DNA of 64,000 nucleotides. Source: Alphaproteobacteria bacterium 65-37 (GTDB taxonomy: Bacteria > Pseudomonadota > Alphaproteobacteria > Reyranellales > Reyranellaceae). The notes beneath the pieces were generated by a model, which was not told the DNA's origin, searched no databases, and saw nothing but the letters and a program-made list of their open reading frames with translations. The position numbers were made by a program, and so were the translations under genes. The number at the start of each line of letters is the position of its first letter. The stretch's first letter is position 1. The DNA is taken from contig MKRV01000210.1 in assembly GCA_001897995.1 (NCBI GenBank), positions 21,756 to 85,755 on the forward strand, written 5' to 3'. Shown piece after piece: positions 1-9,328 of the stretch.

Positions 1-1433
1 ACGTCGCGCTGCCGCACATGCAGGGCAGCATGTCGGCTACCCAAGACCAGATCTCGTGGGTCTTGACCTCCTACATCGTCGCGGCCGCGATCATGACCCC
101 GCCTACCGGCGTGCTGGCCGCTCGCCTGGGACGCAAGCGGCTGTTTGCGGTCATGGTGACCGGCTTCACCATCGCCTCGATGCTATGCGGTGCGGCTTCG
201 TCGCTCGTCGAGATCGTGCTCTATCGCCTGTTGCAGGGCGCCTTCGGCGCCGGGCTTGTACCACTCTCGCAGGCCGTCCTGCTCGACACCTACCCGCCCG
301 AGAAGCACGGCTCAGCCATGGCCATGTGGGGCGTCGGAGTAATGGTGGGCCCCATCCTCGGGCCCACTCTCGGCGGCTACCTTACGGAGACCTACGACTG
401 GCGTTGGGTTTTCTACATCAATCTGCCGTTCGGCATCCTAGCGCTCATCGGCATCCTCGCCTTTGTACCGGAAACACCCCGTGACCGGCGCCGCGGCTTT
501 GACTTCTTCGGCTTCGCCCTCTTGAGCCTCTCCATCGGCGCGTTGCAGATGATGCTCGACCGCGGCGAGTCTCAGGACTGGTTCACCTCGACCGAGATCG
601 TGGTCGAGGCGGTGCTCGCGGGTCTCTTCCTCTACATGTTTCTGGTGCACATGTTCACGGCGCGCGAGCCGTTCCTCGAGCCCGCCCTGTTCCGAGACCG
701 CAACCTCATAGTGGGACTCTTCCTCATTTTCATGGTCGGCGTGATCCTGCTCGCCACGCTCGCCTTGCTGCCACCCTTTCTGCAGAACCTGATGGGTTTT
801 CCGGTGCTCACCACCGGCTACGTGCTCGCGCCGCGCGGGGTTGGCACCATGATCGCGATGATCATCGTGGGCCGCCTGATCGGCAAGCTGGACACCCGCC
901 TGCTGATCCTGCTCGGCATCGGCCTGACGGCGCTCTCCTTATGGGAGATGTCGGGCTTCACCACCGAGGTGCCGATTTCGACCATTGTCTGGACCGGCGT
1001 CACCCAGGGGCTGGGACTTGGCTTCATCTTCGTGCCGCTCAGCACCGTGACCTTTTCGACCCTCGCTGCCCACTATCGAAACGAGGGCACGGCCATGTAC
1101 AGCCTGATGCGCAACATCGGCAGTAGCGTCGGCATCTCGATCGTCGTCACGCTGCTCGCCCAGAACACTCAGATCAACCACGCCGCCATTGCGGACGTCA
1201 TGACTCCGTTCCGCACCATGCTGCAGTCGCCCTGGCTGCCGCAAGCGTGGAACTGGCACACGATGTCGGGCGTCACGGCCCTCAACGGCGAAGTAACACG
1301 CCAGGCGGCGACCATCGCCTATCTCAACGACTTCACTTTTATGATGTGGGTGACGCTGCTATCGGCGCCGCTGCTGTTACTGCTCCGGAAATCACGAATG
1401 CCCGCGGTCGCGAAGCCTGCCGCGACGGAGTAA
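1..1433 (+). CDS. DHA2-family MFS multidrug efflux transporter (5' end outside window)
   Basis: An inner-membrane drug/proton antiporter of the EmrB/QacA (DHA2, 14-helix) type. The reading frame is open from base 3, ahead of the first visible ATG at 18, and reads VALPHMQGSM, the usual text just after the first helix. The true start is therefore upstream of the window and the gene is partial. Visible marks are the MFS motif RLGRKR after the second helix and the antiporter motif C (GVMVGPILGPTLGG, about residues 107-120), followed by DWRWVFYINLPFG, which is characteristic of EmrB. Many hydrophobic segments follow up to the stop at 1431-1433. An EmrA-like membrane-fusion partner would be expected upstream, out of view. 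Family call is firm; substrate unknown. Confidence 0.93.
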   Translation, partial: VALPHMQGSMSATQDQISWVLTSYIVAAAIMTPPTGVLAARLGRKRLFAVMVTGFTIASMLCGAASSLVEIVLYRLLQGAFGAGLVPLSQAVLLDTYPPEKHGSAMAMWGVGVMVGPILGPTLGGYLTETYDWRWVFYINLPFGILALIGILAFVPETPRDRRRGFDFFGFALLSLSIGALQMMLDRGESQDWFTSTEIVVEAVLAGLFLYMFLVHMFTAREPFLEPALFRDRNLIVGLFLIFMVGVILLATLALLPPFLQNLMGFPVLTTGYVLAPRGVGTMIAMIIVGRLIGKLDTRLLILLGIGLTALSLWEMSGFTTEVPISTIVWTGVTQGLGLGFIFVPLSTVTFSTLAAHYRNEGTAMYSLMRNIGSSVGISIVVTLLAQNTQINHAAIADVMTPFRTMLQSPWLPQAWNWHTMSGVTALNGEVTRQAATIAYLNDFTFMMWVTLLSAPLLLLLRKSRMPAVAKPAATE

Positions 1434-1556
1434 GACCGAAATATAAGAGCGGAGGAGATTGGCAGCGACGACCGAGGTCGGCTTCTGGGGGCTGACAGCG
1501 GTCGAGGTCAGGACCCGCAAGATAACTCAGCCTTCGACCATACAGGCCGCGGCCTT

Positions 1557-1580
1557 CTGACTCACTTTCCTGACTCAGGA
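1557..1580. repeat. Short repeats at the presumed outer end of the IS remnant
   Basis: CTGACTCA occurs twice, at 1557-1564 and 1570-1577. The second copy lies inside a 6-bp inverted repeat with a 1-base centre, TCCTGA-C-TCAGGA (1568-1580). The block lies 10 bases beyond the transposase stop codon, where the right terminal inverted repeat of the element would be expected. The opposite end is missing, so terminal repeats cannot be paired. Confidence 0.4.
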
Positions 1581-1589
1581 AGACTAGCA

Positions 1590-2880
1590 TTACAGTTGCA
1601 TGTTTCTTTTGAGGTTCGCGCGCTTGAGGTGAGCGCGGCGCGCGTCGGCCTGGTGGACGCGGCGCCACAGTGACCACGCGATGATGTGGGCGGGTTGGAT
1701 GCGCCGTTGAGCAAGCTTCCCGGAGATGCGGCGGATTTCCTGGATCGACCAGCGGATCAGGAACGCTTGGTCCGAAGACGCGGCAGCGTTTTTTGAGCGG
1801 CACGGCATTGGCGTGATGACGGATGACGGCCATCATGGCGAAGGCGAGCATGGCGAGCGAGACATGGCGATGCCAGCCATGCCAGGAGCGGGTTTCGTTG
1901 TGATCGAGACCGAGTTCGTTCTTGGCGGCTTCGAAGCTGTCTTCGATGGCCCAGCGATGACCTTCCACCGAGACCAGCTTTTCCATGGACGCGCCCTTGG
2001 AGCACCAGGTGGAGAAGAAAGCGAGCTCGCTGTCGGCGATGCTGCGGCGGATCAGGAGTCCCCGTGTCCACTTGCCCTTGAGGGCGCTGTTGTATTCGCC
2101 GGCATCGAGATCGGCCAGTTCGAGACAGGCCCAGTCGTGCAGGCGCGGTCCTTTGGTTCCTTCGCCGGACGACAAGCGCCGCTAGGCGTTCTTGGGAAGG
2201 GCTTGCGCAATCTTCGCCGCGGTGCCCCGAACAAATTGCTTCTTGCCCCAAGAGTTGAATACATGGTTGGCGGCAACGCCCAGAACGTAACCCTTGCCCG
2301 CCTTGCGGAGCATCGTATCGATGTCGCCCGTGCCATACACGCTGTCCGCTGCAACGAAGGAGAACGGCACCCTGGCGGCGATGGCGCGTGCAATCATCCG
2401 GCGCGCAATCTGCGGCTTGGTCGCAAAGTCCACACCCTCCGGCACATGCGCCGCCTTCAGTCGCTCGGGATCGTCCGTCCATTCTTTCGGCAAATAAAGC
2501 GCCCGGTCGATGAAGGCATGGCCGTGGCGCGACACGTAGGAGGCGAACACGCCGATCTGGCAATTGGTGATCTTGCCCGCCGAGCCCGTGTACTGACGCG
2601 CAACTTCGCACGAGGCTTTGCCCTGCTTCAAGCCGGTCTCATCGATGACCAAGACCGCTTCCTCGTCGGCCAGCGTTTCCAGCGTGTAATCTCGGACGAT
2701 GTCGCGCAGCGCATCGGCGTCCCACTGGCCGCGGCCCAGGATCGCCTGTTGCCGCCACGGGCCGGGATCGCCCGCCGCCTCCGCCCGCATCCAGCCCGTC
2801 TTGCGCGGCTCGCTCCCCAACAGCCCGTCCAGAAACTGTCCCGAGGGCTCGCCAATAGGCCGCTCAAACCGCGACGTTGT
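1590..2880 (-). pseudogene. IS701-family DDE transposase, inactivated
   Basis: Homology runs through the whole region but is interrupted. The first part (from about 2877 down to 2185) carries the DDE-type text VLVIDETG, ARQYTGSAGKITNCQIGVF and ADSVYG. At 2182-2184 a TAG follows LPKNA in the same frame and the homology resumes at once (RRLSSGEGTKGPRLHDW); a Trp codon TGG is the likely ancestor. Near 1790 the frame shifts at a run of six A: with five A the text would read PLKNAAASSDQAFLIRW and continue to the stop at 1590. The N-terminus is truncated at the panC boundary. Family is inferred from remembered IS701 transposases. One nonsense change, one frameshift and one truncation make this clearly a pseudogene. 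Confidence 0.88.
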
Positions 2881-3721
2881 CGATCAGCCGAGTGCGGCCA
2901 AGCCGGGCCGCCGCTGCAATCCGCGCCGGGCCGGCGACACGTTCGATCGGCGCGAGGCTTTCAGCATCGACGACATCGAAGTACTCGACCTTGTCGAATC
3001 CTGCGGCAAGCAGCGCCTGCGCCGACTCCGCGGCCGCCTTGGCGCACGGCGTGCGGCCGTCCCGTACATTGGCCGCGAGCGCCGTGAGCTCGCGATACAT
3101 CGCAATGGCAATCTTGCGTTCTTGGGGTGAGAGGTAGCGGTTGCGCGACGAGATGGCGAGCCCATCGGGCTCGCGGATGGTCGGCATGCCTATGATCTCG
3201 ATGGGCATGGCAAGATCGTGCGCCATGCGCTTCAGCACCTGGAGCTGCTGATAGTCCTTCTCGCCAAAGTAGCCGCGGTCGGGCATGGCCATTATCAGGA
3301 ACTTGCACACGACAGTGGCGACGCCCTGGAAGTGGCCAGGCCTGAAGGGCCCGCACAGCCCGTCGGTCAGGCCAGCCACCGTCACGGTCGTGAGCTGCGG
3401 GCCCGGGTACATCTCCTCCACACCAGGCGCATAAGCGATACGGCAGCCCGCCGCCTCAAGCTTGGCGAAGTCGCCCGCCTCGTCGCGCGGATAGGCGGCG
3501 AAATCCTCGTTCGGTCCAAACTGCGTCGGATTGACGAAGATCGAGGCGACCGGCACGTCGCCGCGATCGAGCGCACCCTGCACCAAGCTCGTATGGCCCT
3601 CGTGCAGCGCGCCCATGGTCGGGATCATGCCGATAGTGCGGCCGGCAGCACGGAACTCGCCGACCGCATGGCGCAGATCGGCAACGGTCCGAACGACTGT
3701 GAGATCTTTCATGCCGTCCAT
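2864..3721 (-). CDS. panC: Pantoate--beta-alanine ligase
   Basis: Cytosolic enzyme joining pantoate and beta-alanine with ATP to give pantothenate, the precursor of CoA. The 285-residue length is normal. The HxGH nucleotide-binding motif is present in MGALHEGHTSL, followed by SIFVNPTQFGPNEDF, the pantoate-binding QGVATVV region, FGEKDYQQLQVL, and the KMSKS-like ISSRNRYL. The start could be ATG 3721 or ATG 3712 (MKDLTVV); the family usually begins close to the latter. It lies 66 bp downstream of the BVMO pair on the same strand and may be read with it. panB is not in the window. Its stop codon directly abuts an IS remnant, but the C-terminus (RLIDNVAV) looks complete. Confidence 0.96.
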   Translation of the reverse strand: MDGMKDLTVVRTVADLRHAVGEFRAAGRTIGMIPTMGALHEGHTSLVQGALDRGDVPVASIFVNPTQFGPNEDFAAYPRDEAGDFAKLEAAGCRIAYAPGVEEMYPGPQLTTVTVAGLTDGLCGPFRPGHFQGVATVVCKFLIMAMPDRGYFGEKDYQQLQVLKRMAHDLAMPIEIIGMPTIREPDGLAISSRNRYLSPQERKIAIAMYRELTALAANVRDGRTPCAKAAAESAQALLAAGFDKVEYFDVVDAESLAPIERVAGPARIAAAARLGRTRLIDNVAV

Positions 3722-3787
3722 CCTCGTACGCTACGCCCGTAGGGGCATGCCGTTCGGTCCTGTCGCCTAGCCCGTCCGAGGACGACG

Positions 3788-5467
3788 TTAGCTCACGGCG
3801 TTGCCGCCCCTTGCCAGCAGCGCGCCGGACAAGGGTGGCGCCGCGGAGGTGAGGACGATCCCCTCGTAGCCTTTCTGCGCGACCTCGGTGATGCGAGCCA
3901 CGTACTTCGGAGAGCCGCCGTTGTAGACGAAGTAGCGGATCCTGCCGTGCTCGTGGCCGGGGACGTTCGAGTTGTAGCCGGTGAACCAGGACTTGGCCTT
4001 CCGCATCAGCATCGTCGCGTACATCTGCGTGACGTGGGCGGTCCAGCTTTCTTCCGCTTCGCGCGTCGCCTCGGCGCGTATGTAGCCGTGCTCCCACATA
4101 TGCTCGAGCAGGTCGGTGCACCAGTTGACGCCGGTCTCAATGCCACGCGGGTAGTTGGTCGAGGCGGAGCCGCTCTGCGGCCCCGCCGGCATCAGAAGAT
4201 TCGGGAAGCCGTGGATGAGCATCCCGAGGAACGTCGACGGTCCGTCCTTCCACTTGTCGCGCAGCGTCTCGCCATCGACACCCCGGATGTCGATGTGATC
4301 GAAGGCGCCGGTGATCGCATCGAAGCCCGTGGCGTAGACGACGATGTCGAAATCGTAGTCGCGCTCGGTGGTGCGCAGGCCGGTCTCGGTCACTCGCACG
4401 ATCGGCGTCTCGCTGATGTCCACGAGGTGCACGTTGGGCCGGTTGTAGGCCTCGAAGTAATGGGTCTCCATCGGGACCCGCTGGACGCCAAAGCCGTGAT
4501 CCCGGGGAATCAGCTTCTCCGCGACCACGGGGTCCTTCACCCGCCGGCGGATGCGGTCCGCGATGTATTCGGAGAACTCCGCGTTCGCTTCCTCGTTGGT
4601 GAAGATCTCGCGGAAGTTCCGCAGCCAGATCGCGAAGCCGGGTTGGTCGTAGAGCCGGTCCCAAAGCTTCCGCCGCTGCTCGCGCGAGACCTCGTAGAAG
4701 CCGCGCCGGTCCGGCTCGTGCTCGAAGCCGCCCGGCGTGCGTGCGCAGGTCGCGAAAATCTCGTCATAGCGCGCGCGGATATCGGCCATCTCCGCTTCGG
4801 AGATCGGCCCGTTGTTCAGCGGGGCGCTCCAGTTGGGCCGTCGCTGGAAGACCGTCAGCTCGCCGACCTTGTCGGCGATTTCGGCGATCATCTGAATGCC
4901 CGTTGCGCCGGTGCCAATGACGGCAACGTTCTTGCCCGCCAGCTCGACCGGTTCGTGCGGCCAGTAGAAGGTATGGAACGAGCGGCCCTTGAAGCTATCC
5001 ATGCCCTCGAATCGCGGCAGGGTTGGAATCGACAGCAGGCCCAGCGCCATGATCACGAACCGGCAGGTGAGTTCACGGCCATCCGCGATTTTCAGCCGCC
5101 AGAGATGGTGCGCCTCGTCGTAGTGCGCCGCCTCCACCTTCGCGTTGAACTGCATGTATTTGCGCAGGTCGAACTTTTCCGCGACATGGTTCAGGTAGCG
5201 CAGATTCTCCGGCTGGCCCGAGAACCGCTCCTTCCAGTGCCACTCGTTCAGCAATTCCTTCGAGAACGAGTAGCCATAGGTGTAGCTCTCCGAGTCGAAC
5301 CGGGCACCGGGATACCGGTTCCAGTACCACGTCCCGCCGAGATCGGGCGCGGCCTCGAGCAGCATGGCGCGCACCCCAAGGTCGGCCAGCCGCTTGATCT
5401 GATAGATCCCGGCCACGCCGCCACCGATGATGATGACCTCATAGTCCGGTTCGTTCCTGTCCCTCAT
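3788..5467 (-). CDS. Baeyer-Villiger monooxygenase (type I, FAD/NADPH)
   Basis: Predicted to insert one oxygen atom next to a ketone carbonyl, giving an ester or lactone, using NADPH and O2. The N-terminal FAD Rossmann motif IIGGGVAGIY (about residues 12-22) is followed by GGTWYWNRYPGARFDSES. The BVMO fingerprint FxGxxxHxxxWP is intact as FKGRSFHTFYWP (about 158-170), and the NADPH Rossmann motif is VIGTGATGIQ (about 182). Length 559 is typical of cyclohexanone/steroid-type BVMOs. Its ATG overlaps the stop of the upstream BVMO by 4 bases, so the two are translationally coupled. Substrate cannot be read from sequence; a cyclic or steroidal ketone would fit the neighbourhood. Confidence 0.93.
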   Translation of the reverse strand: MRDRNEPDYEVIIIGGGVAGIYQIKRLADLGVRAMLLEAAPDLGGTWYWNRYPGARFDSESYTYGYSFSKELLNEWHWKERFSGQPENLRYLNHVAEKFDLRKYMQFNAKVEAAHYDEAHHLWRLKIADGRELTCRFVIMALGLLSIPTLPRFEGMDSFKGRSFHTFYWPHEPVELAGKNVAVIGTGATGIQMIAEIADKVGELTVFQRRPNWSAPLNNGPISEAEMADIRARYDEIFATCARTPGGFEHEPDRRGFYEVSREQRRKLWDRLYDQPGFAIWLRNFREIFTNEEANAEFSEYIADRIRRRVKDPVVAEKLIPRDHGFGVQRVPMETHYFEAYNRPNVHLVDISETPIVRVTETGLRTTERDYDFDIVVYATGFDAITGAFDHIDIRGVDGETLRDKWKDGPSTFLGMLIHGFPNLLMPAGPQSGSASTNYPRGIETGVNWCTDLLEHMWEHGYIRAEATREAEESWTAHVTQMYATMLMRKAKSWFTGYNSNVPGHEHGRIRYFVYNGGSPKYVARITEVAQKGYEGIVLTSAAPPLSGALLARGGNAVS

Positions 5468-7173
5468 TCTCCGCTCCTGTGCCGCCGCATTGACAAAGCC
5501 GGTGCCGCTGCTTCGGCTTCACGCACCGGCACCCTTTGCCGGGTCAACCTGAAGCCTTCGTACCCGCCCGCGGCGACGGCGTCGCAGCGCCGCTTGTAGG
5601 CGTCGAAGCCGCCGACATAGGGCATGAACACCCGCGGCTTGCCCGGGATGTTGGCACCGAGATACCAGGAGTTGGCGCGCGGATAGAGCGTACCGTCGGC
5701 CACGGCATTGACGTGCCGCACCCAGGCGGCTTCGGCCTCGACCGTCGGTTCGATGCGATCGAGGCCATGTCGGCGCATGTGATCGAGGCAGCCGGCGATC
5801 CAGTCGGTGTGCTGCTCGATCGAGGCGATCATCTGCGTCTTCACGCCAGGGCTGCCCGGGCCGGTGACGATGAACATATTGGGGAAGCCGGCAACCATCA
5901 GCCCGAGATAGGTCACCGGGCCACCAGCCCATCTGTCCGCGAGCGTGGCGCCGCCGGTGGTGCGGATGTCGATCTCGCGCAGCGCGCCCGTCATGGCATC
6001 GAAGCCGGTAGCGAAGACGATGGCGTCCAGTTCGTACGCCACGCCGCCGGCGGTACGCAGGCCGTTCGGTGTGATCTCCAGGATTGGATCGCTACGCACG
6101 TCGACGAGCGTGACGTTGTCGCCATTGTAGGTCTCGTAGTAACCGGTATCGAGGCACAGCCGCTTGGTTCCGATCGGATGGTCCTTCGGCGACAGCAGTT
6201 CAGCCGTCCTGGGGTCCTTAACGATGCTGCGGATCTTCTCGCGCACGAACTCCGACGCGGTGTCGTTGGCTTCCTTGTTCACCAGCAGGTCGGTGTAGGT
6301 GTAGAGGAAACTGATGCTACCGCCTTCCTGCCACTTGGCTTCGTAGGCGGCGCGGCGCTCCTCGGGTGTCGCTTGCAGCGCCGACTTGGTCGGCTTCGGA
6401 TAGCCGGCGATGGCGAATGGTGTGTCGTAGGCGGCGCGGCGGCGGCCCGGATACTCGGCCTTGTGCCGGCGCTCGCGCTCCGGATCCATCGGCGCGTTGC
6501 GCGCCGGCAGGCTGAAGTTCGCCGTGCGCTGGAAGACATGCAGGTGACTCGCCTGCCGGGCGATGATCGGGATCATCTGGATGCCCGACGAGCCGGTGCC
6601 GATGACCCCGACTCGCTGGCCGCCGAAATCGACGCCCTCATGCGGCCAGAGCCCGGAGTGGTACCACTTGCCCCGGAAGTCGCGTAGGCCCCTGAATTCG
6701 GGCACGCGCGGCGTCGACAGGTTGCCGGCGGCCATGATGCAGAAATGCGCCCGCACGACATCAGCGCTATCCGTCGTCAAAGTCCACTCGTTGGCTTCGC
6801 TGTCGAACAGCGCCGACGTCACGCGGGTGTTCAGCTGCACATCACGGCGCAGATCGAAGCGATCGGCGACGTGATTGATGTAGCGCAGGATTTCTGGCTG
6901 GGTGCCGTAGCGTTCCGGCCATTTCCAGGCCTGCTGCAGGTCGTCAGAGAAAGAATAGGAGTACTCGAGGCTTTCGACGTCGCAGCGCGCGCCGGGATAG
7001 CGGTTCCAGAACCAGGTGCCGCCAATGTCGGAGCCGGCCTCGAAAGCGCGCACGCGCAGGCCCATGCCGCGCAGGCGGTGGATGGCGTACAGCCCGGCCA
7101 GTCCGCCCCCGACGATGGCGACGTCTAGTCGGGTCAAGGTACGCCCCTCAGGAAGGGTTGACGCGTCGGGCAT
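5464..7173 (-). CDS. Baeyer-Villiger monooxygenase (second of tandem pair)
   Basis: A 569-residue type I BVMO. It shows VAIVGGGLAGLYAIHRL near the N-terminus, GGTWFWNRYPGARCDVES, the fingerprint FRGKWYHSGLWP, and VIGTGSSGIQMIP for the nucleotide domains. The start is set at ATG 7173 because a GGAGG lies 7 bases upstream; the longer frame beginning at 7248 has no such site and adds 25 unrelated residues. The downstream BVMO starts within its stop codon (ATGA). The two proteins are similar but clearly divergent in their C-terminal halves, which suggests different ketone ranges or a former duplication. An operator-like element lies 63 bp upstream of the start. Confidence 0.93.
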   Translation of the reverse strand: MPDASTLPEGRTLTRLDVAIVGGGLAGLYAIHRLRGMGLRVRAFEAGSDIGGTWFWNRYPGARCDVESLEYSYSFSDDLQQAWKWPERYGTQPEILRYINHVADRFDLRRDVQLNTRVTSALFDSEANEWTLTTDSADVVRAHFCIMAAGNLSTPRVPEFRGLRDFRGKWYHSGLWPHEGVDFGGQRVGVIGTGSSGIQMIPIIARQASHLHVFQRTANFSLPARNAPMDPERERRHKAEYPGRRRAAYDTPFAIAGYPKPTKSALQATPEERRAAYEAKWQEGGSISFLYTYTDLLVNKEANDTASEFVREKIRSIVKDPRTAELLSPKDHPIGTKRLCLDTGYYETYNGDNVTLVDVRSDPILEITPNGLRTAGGVAYELDAIVFATGFDAMTGALREIDIRTTGGATLADRWAGGPVTYLGLMVAGFPNMFIVTGPGSPGVKTQMIASIEQHTDWIAGCLDHMRRHGLDRIEPTVEAEAAWVRHVNAVADGTLYPRANSWYLGANIPGKPRVFMPYVGGFDAYKRRCDAVAAGGYEGFRLTRQRVPVREAEAAAPALSMRRHRSGE

Positions 7174-7235
7174 ACCGGATCCTCCGAGGGTTACATCCCG
7201 CGCATCACTGCGTTCGCGGGACCTTGTACCATATG

Positions 7236-7256
7236 AACGATCATTCATTAGAATTT
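7236..7256 (-). promoter_or_regulatory. Operator-like element (copy A) before the BVMO pair
   Basis: An AT-rich island in GC-rich DNA. It contains ATTCATTAGAATTT, identical to a stretch at 56809-56822, and belongs to a five-copy motif described in the findings. It overlaps a near-palindrome ATGAACGATCATTCAT at 7233-7248 (7 of 8 paired positions), typical in form of a TetR-family operator. It lies 63-83 bp upstream of the BVMO start at 7173, a position suited to control of that operon. No dedicated regulator gene is adjacent. Confidence 0.5.
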
Positions 7257-7369
7257 ATATTAGCGCCCGCAGCGAGGTGGCGCTACTCGACTGACGCATG
7301 GCAGCACAGCGCTATGTTGCAGGGCGCCACGACACGTTCCGGATCGGCCGGCCGCGTCACCCGCCCCAG

Positions 7370-7978
7370 CTCCATTGAAGGTGCGACACGCGGCGCCAAT
7401 CCCGAGGCGGCGCAGCAGTTCCTCCAAGAAGCCTCCCTCGATCGATCGGCACCACCGAGACATACCGCCCGTCGATGCGTTCGTAGCAGTCGTAATCGGG
7501 AGCGCAGCCGCCATAGTCGCCGATCAGGTTAGACGGCGGCAAAGGCGGTGGGCCTTGCGTCCGATATGATGCAGCGCACCGGTCAGCGCGATGTAGTTGA
7601 GATCATGCCCGGCGGGCATGAACGACCCTCCTGCCCCCAACCCGTCATGCGCCCGTAGGCAAGTCGCGGATTGCGCGCGAGGCAGTCCGCAGGCCCGAGG
7701 CCGAACCGCTCAGCGACACCAGGACGGAAAGCTTCGGTGAGCGCATCGGCCTCGGCCACGGGCGGCAGCGCGAGTCTGCGTGCGGGCGGTTGCTTAAGGT
7801 CAAGCGCGAGGGTCCGCCGCCCGCACAGGGTGAGGTTGTACTGAGCGGCCGGCCAGTCGAACACGCAGCACGGTGGCGCCCGTGTCGGCCAGCAGCGTAG
7901 CCGCCATAGGCCGCGGGCCGATGCCCGCAAGTTCAATCACCTTCAAACTAGCCAGTGGACCGATGATTTCCTCCTGTG
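7370..7978 (-). pseudogene. Decayed alpha-methylacyl-CoA racemase/class III CoA-transferase
   Basis: Conserved pieces occur in order but in different frames on the minus strand. First is IGPLASLKVIELAGIGPRPM with ATLLADTGATVLRV (about 7965-7850). Next are RRTLALDLK, TEAFRPGVAERFGLGPADC and YGRMTGWGQEG (about 7830-7625). Then comes PPSNLIGDYGG, and a DGRYVSVVPID segment (about 7540-7440). Between GWGQEG and PPSNL a stretch of about 20 to 30 residues is missing, and the part after GDYGG lacks about 70 residues. A good AGGAGG lies before the first codon, but the start reads ATC. The intact gene at 22200-23369 shows the same order of motifs. Clearly dead. Confidence 0.8.
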
Positions 7979-8171
7979 CTTGGCAGAGCTCCCCCCGCCC
8001 ACCGCCGATGGGCGAGTTTCGAGGCGACGTTCAGCAGGAATCCACCGAGCGGGCTTCTTGCCGTGAAGTCGGGGCCTTTGACAGCGGCCGCACGTCGCGT
8101 TCAGCATGCCGAACAAGATGCGAGATACGGCATACCCCGCAGCGGCCAGTCACAACGAGGAGGAAACGGGC

Positions 8172-9323
8172 GTGTCCTTTACCCTGACCGAGGAGCAACT
8201 GCAGGTCCGAGACCTGGTGCGTCGCGTCGCGCGCGAACGCGTGGCGCCGCGCGCCGCCGCCATCGACGCCAGCGGCGAATACCCGCAGGACATGTTCGAC
8301 CTGCTGCGCGAGCTCGGCCTGTTCACCCTGCCCTTCCCACCCGAATATGGTGGCTTGGGCAGCACGCTCGCGGGCTGCCTCGCGGTCGAGGAGCTGGGCC
8401 GGGTCTGCTACAATACTGGGTATCTGCTGGTTGTGCAGTGGGTGCCGCTTGGCACCATCCTCGCCGGCGGGACGCCCGAGCAGAAGGCGCGGTTGCTCCC
8501 CCGCCTCGCCTCTGGCACGCTGCGCGCCGCCTTCTCGCTGACCGAACCGCAATCCGGCTCCGATGTCGCCGGCATCCGCACCCGCGCGCGATCCGACGGC
8601 GACGGCTTCGTGCTGAACGGCGGCAAGATCTGGTGCACCAACGCCGCGGTGTCGGACTTCGTTCTGGTCGGCGCGCGGCTCGAGCGCGACGACGGCCCAG
8701 GTGAGGTCAATTTTTTCATCGTCGAGCGTGACCGCCCGGGCTTCCGCGTCGGCCGCAAGGAGGAGAAGATGGGCGCCCGCGGCGTCCCTTCCTCGGCGCT
8801 GTTCTTCGACGACGTGCGGCTGCCGAAGGAGAACCTGCTCGGCGGCGGCGCAGGCGGTTTCCGCTCGGTGATGGAGGCGCTGAACAAGTCCCGTCCCATC
8901 GTCGCCGCCCGCGCGGTCGGGCTGGCGCAGGGCGCGATGGACCACGCGATCGAGTTCGCCCGCGGCCGCCGCGCCTTCGGCGAGACCGTCTCAAACTACC
9001 AGGGCATCCGCTGGATGATCGCCGACATGGCGATCCAGATCGAGGCGGCGCGGCAGCTCACCTACGCCGCGGCGGCGGCGGTGGATGCCGGCAAGACGGG
9101 TCCCGAGATGGCGAGCCTCGCCGCCTCGGCTAAGTGCTTCGCCAGTGACGTAGCGATGAAGGTAGCGACCGACGCGGTGCAGATATTCGGTGCTTCCGGC
9201 ATCTCGAACGAGTTCCCGATCAACCGCTATTTTCGAGATGCGAAGGTGGTGCAGATCATCGAGGGAACCAACCAGATTCAGCGCAATATCGTGGCGCGCA
9301 ACCTCATCGGCAAGGCGGAGTGA
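8172..9323 (+). CDS. Acyl-CoA dehydrogenase
   Basis: FAD enzyme making the alpha,beta double bond in an acyl-CoA, passing electrons to ETF. The start is taken as GTG 8172 because GAGGAGG lies 8 bases before it; an ATG at 8106 would add 22 unrelated residues and has no clear ribosome site. The FAD/substrate signature reads AFSLTEPQSGSDVAGI. The end has QIFGASGISNEF and the catalytic-glutamate motif IIEGTNQIQRNI. At 383 residues it is a normal single-subunit enzyme, unlike the paired genes at 12.7-15.0 kb. Half a MaoC gene and a CoA-transferase follow on the same strand. Confidence 0.92.
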   Translation: MSFTLTEEQLQVRDLVRRVARERVAPRAAAIDASGEYPQDMFDLLRELGLFTLPFPPEYGGLGSTLAGCLAVEELGRVCYNTGYLLVVQWVPLGTILAGGTPEQKARLLPRLASGTLRAAFSLTEPQSGSDVAGIRTRARSDGDGFVLNGGKIWCTNAAVSDFVLVGARLERDDGPGEVNFFIVERDRPGFRVGRKEEKMGARGVPSSALFFDDVRLPKENLLGGGAGGFRSVMEALNKSRPIVAARAVGLAQGAMDHAIEFARGRRAFGETVSNYQGIRWMIADMAIQIEAARQLTYAAAAAVDAGKTGPEMASLAASAKCFASDVAMKVATDAVQIFGASGISNEFPINRYFRDAKVVQIIEGTNQIQRNIVARNLIGKAE

Positions 9324-9328
9324 CGGGC

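Larger units (their letters stand above)
1557..2880 (-). mobile_element. Degenerate IS701-type insertion sequence, left end lost at panC
   Basis: A single-transposase element reading leftward. Its coding part ends at 1590 and its 5' end runs into the panC stop codon at 2864-2866. The transposase frame has an in-frame stop about 20 bases further, inside panC, so the transposase start and the left inverted repeat are gone. No target-site duplication could be identified. The transposase is inactivated (see the pseudogene entry), so the element can move only if a relative supplies transposase and both ends exist. Confidence 0.7.

Noticed and set aside
1785..1800. Programmed frameshift in the transposase at the A6 run
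   Set aside because: Some IS elements use A-runs for frameshifting, but here the upstream frame also has a nonsense codon at 2182 and the element lacks its left end. A five-A ancestor reads straight through, so a simple indel explains it.
1726..3087. A 453-codon plus-strand open frame across the IS and panC
   Set aside because: It is antisense to the transposase and panC, both with clear family motifs; its text is Arg/Pro-rich with no similarity. The same reason rejects the long antisense frames at 3947-5599, 5536-6687, 16226-17353, 31030-32064, 32391-33947, 36345-37481, 41679-43313 and 44264-45586.
8103..8136. ATGCCG and CGGCAT around 16 bases near the acyl-CoA dehydrogenase start, as a possible operator
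   Set aside because: It overlaps the leader of the longer reading frame, the arms are only six bases and GC-rich, and similar pairs are expected by chance.
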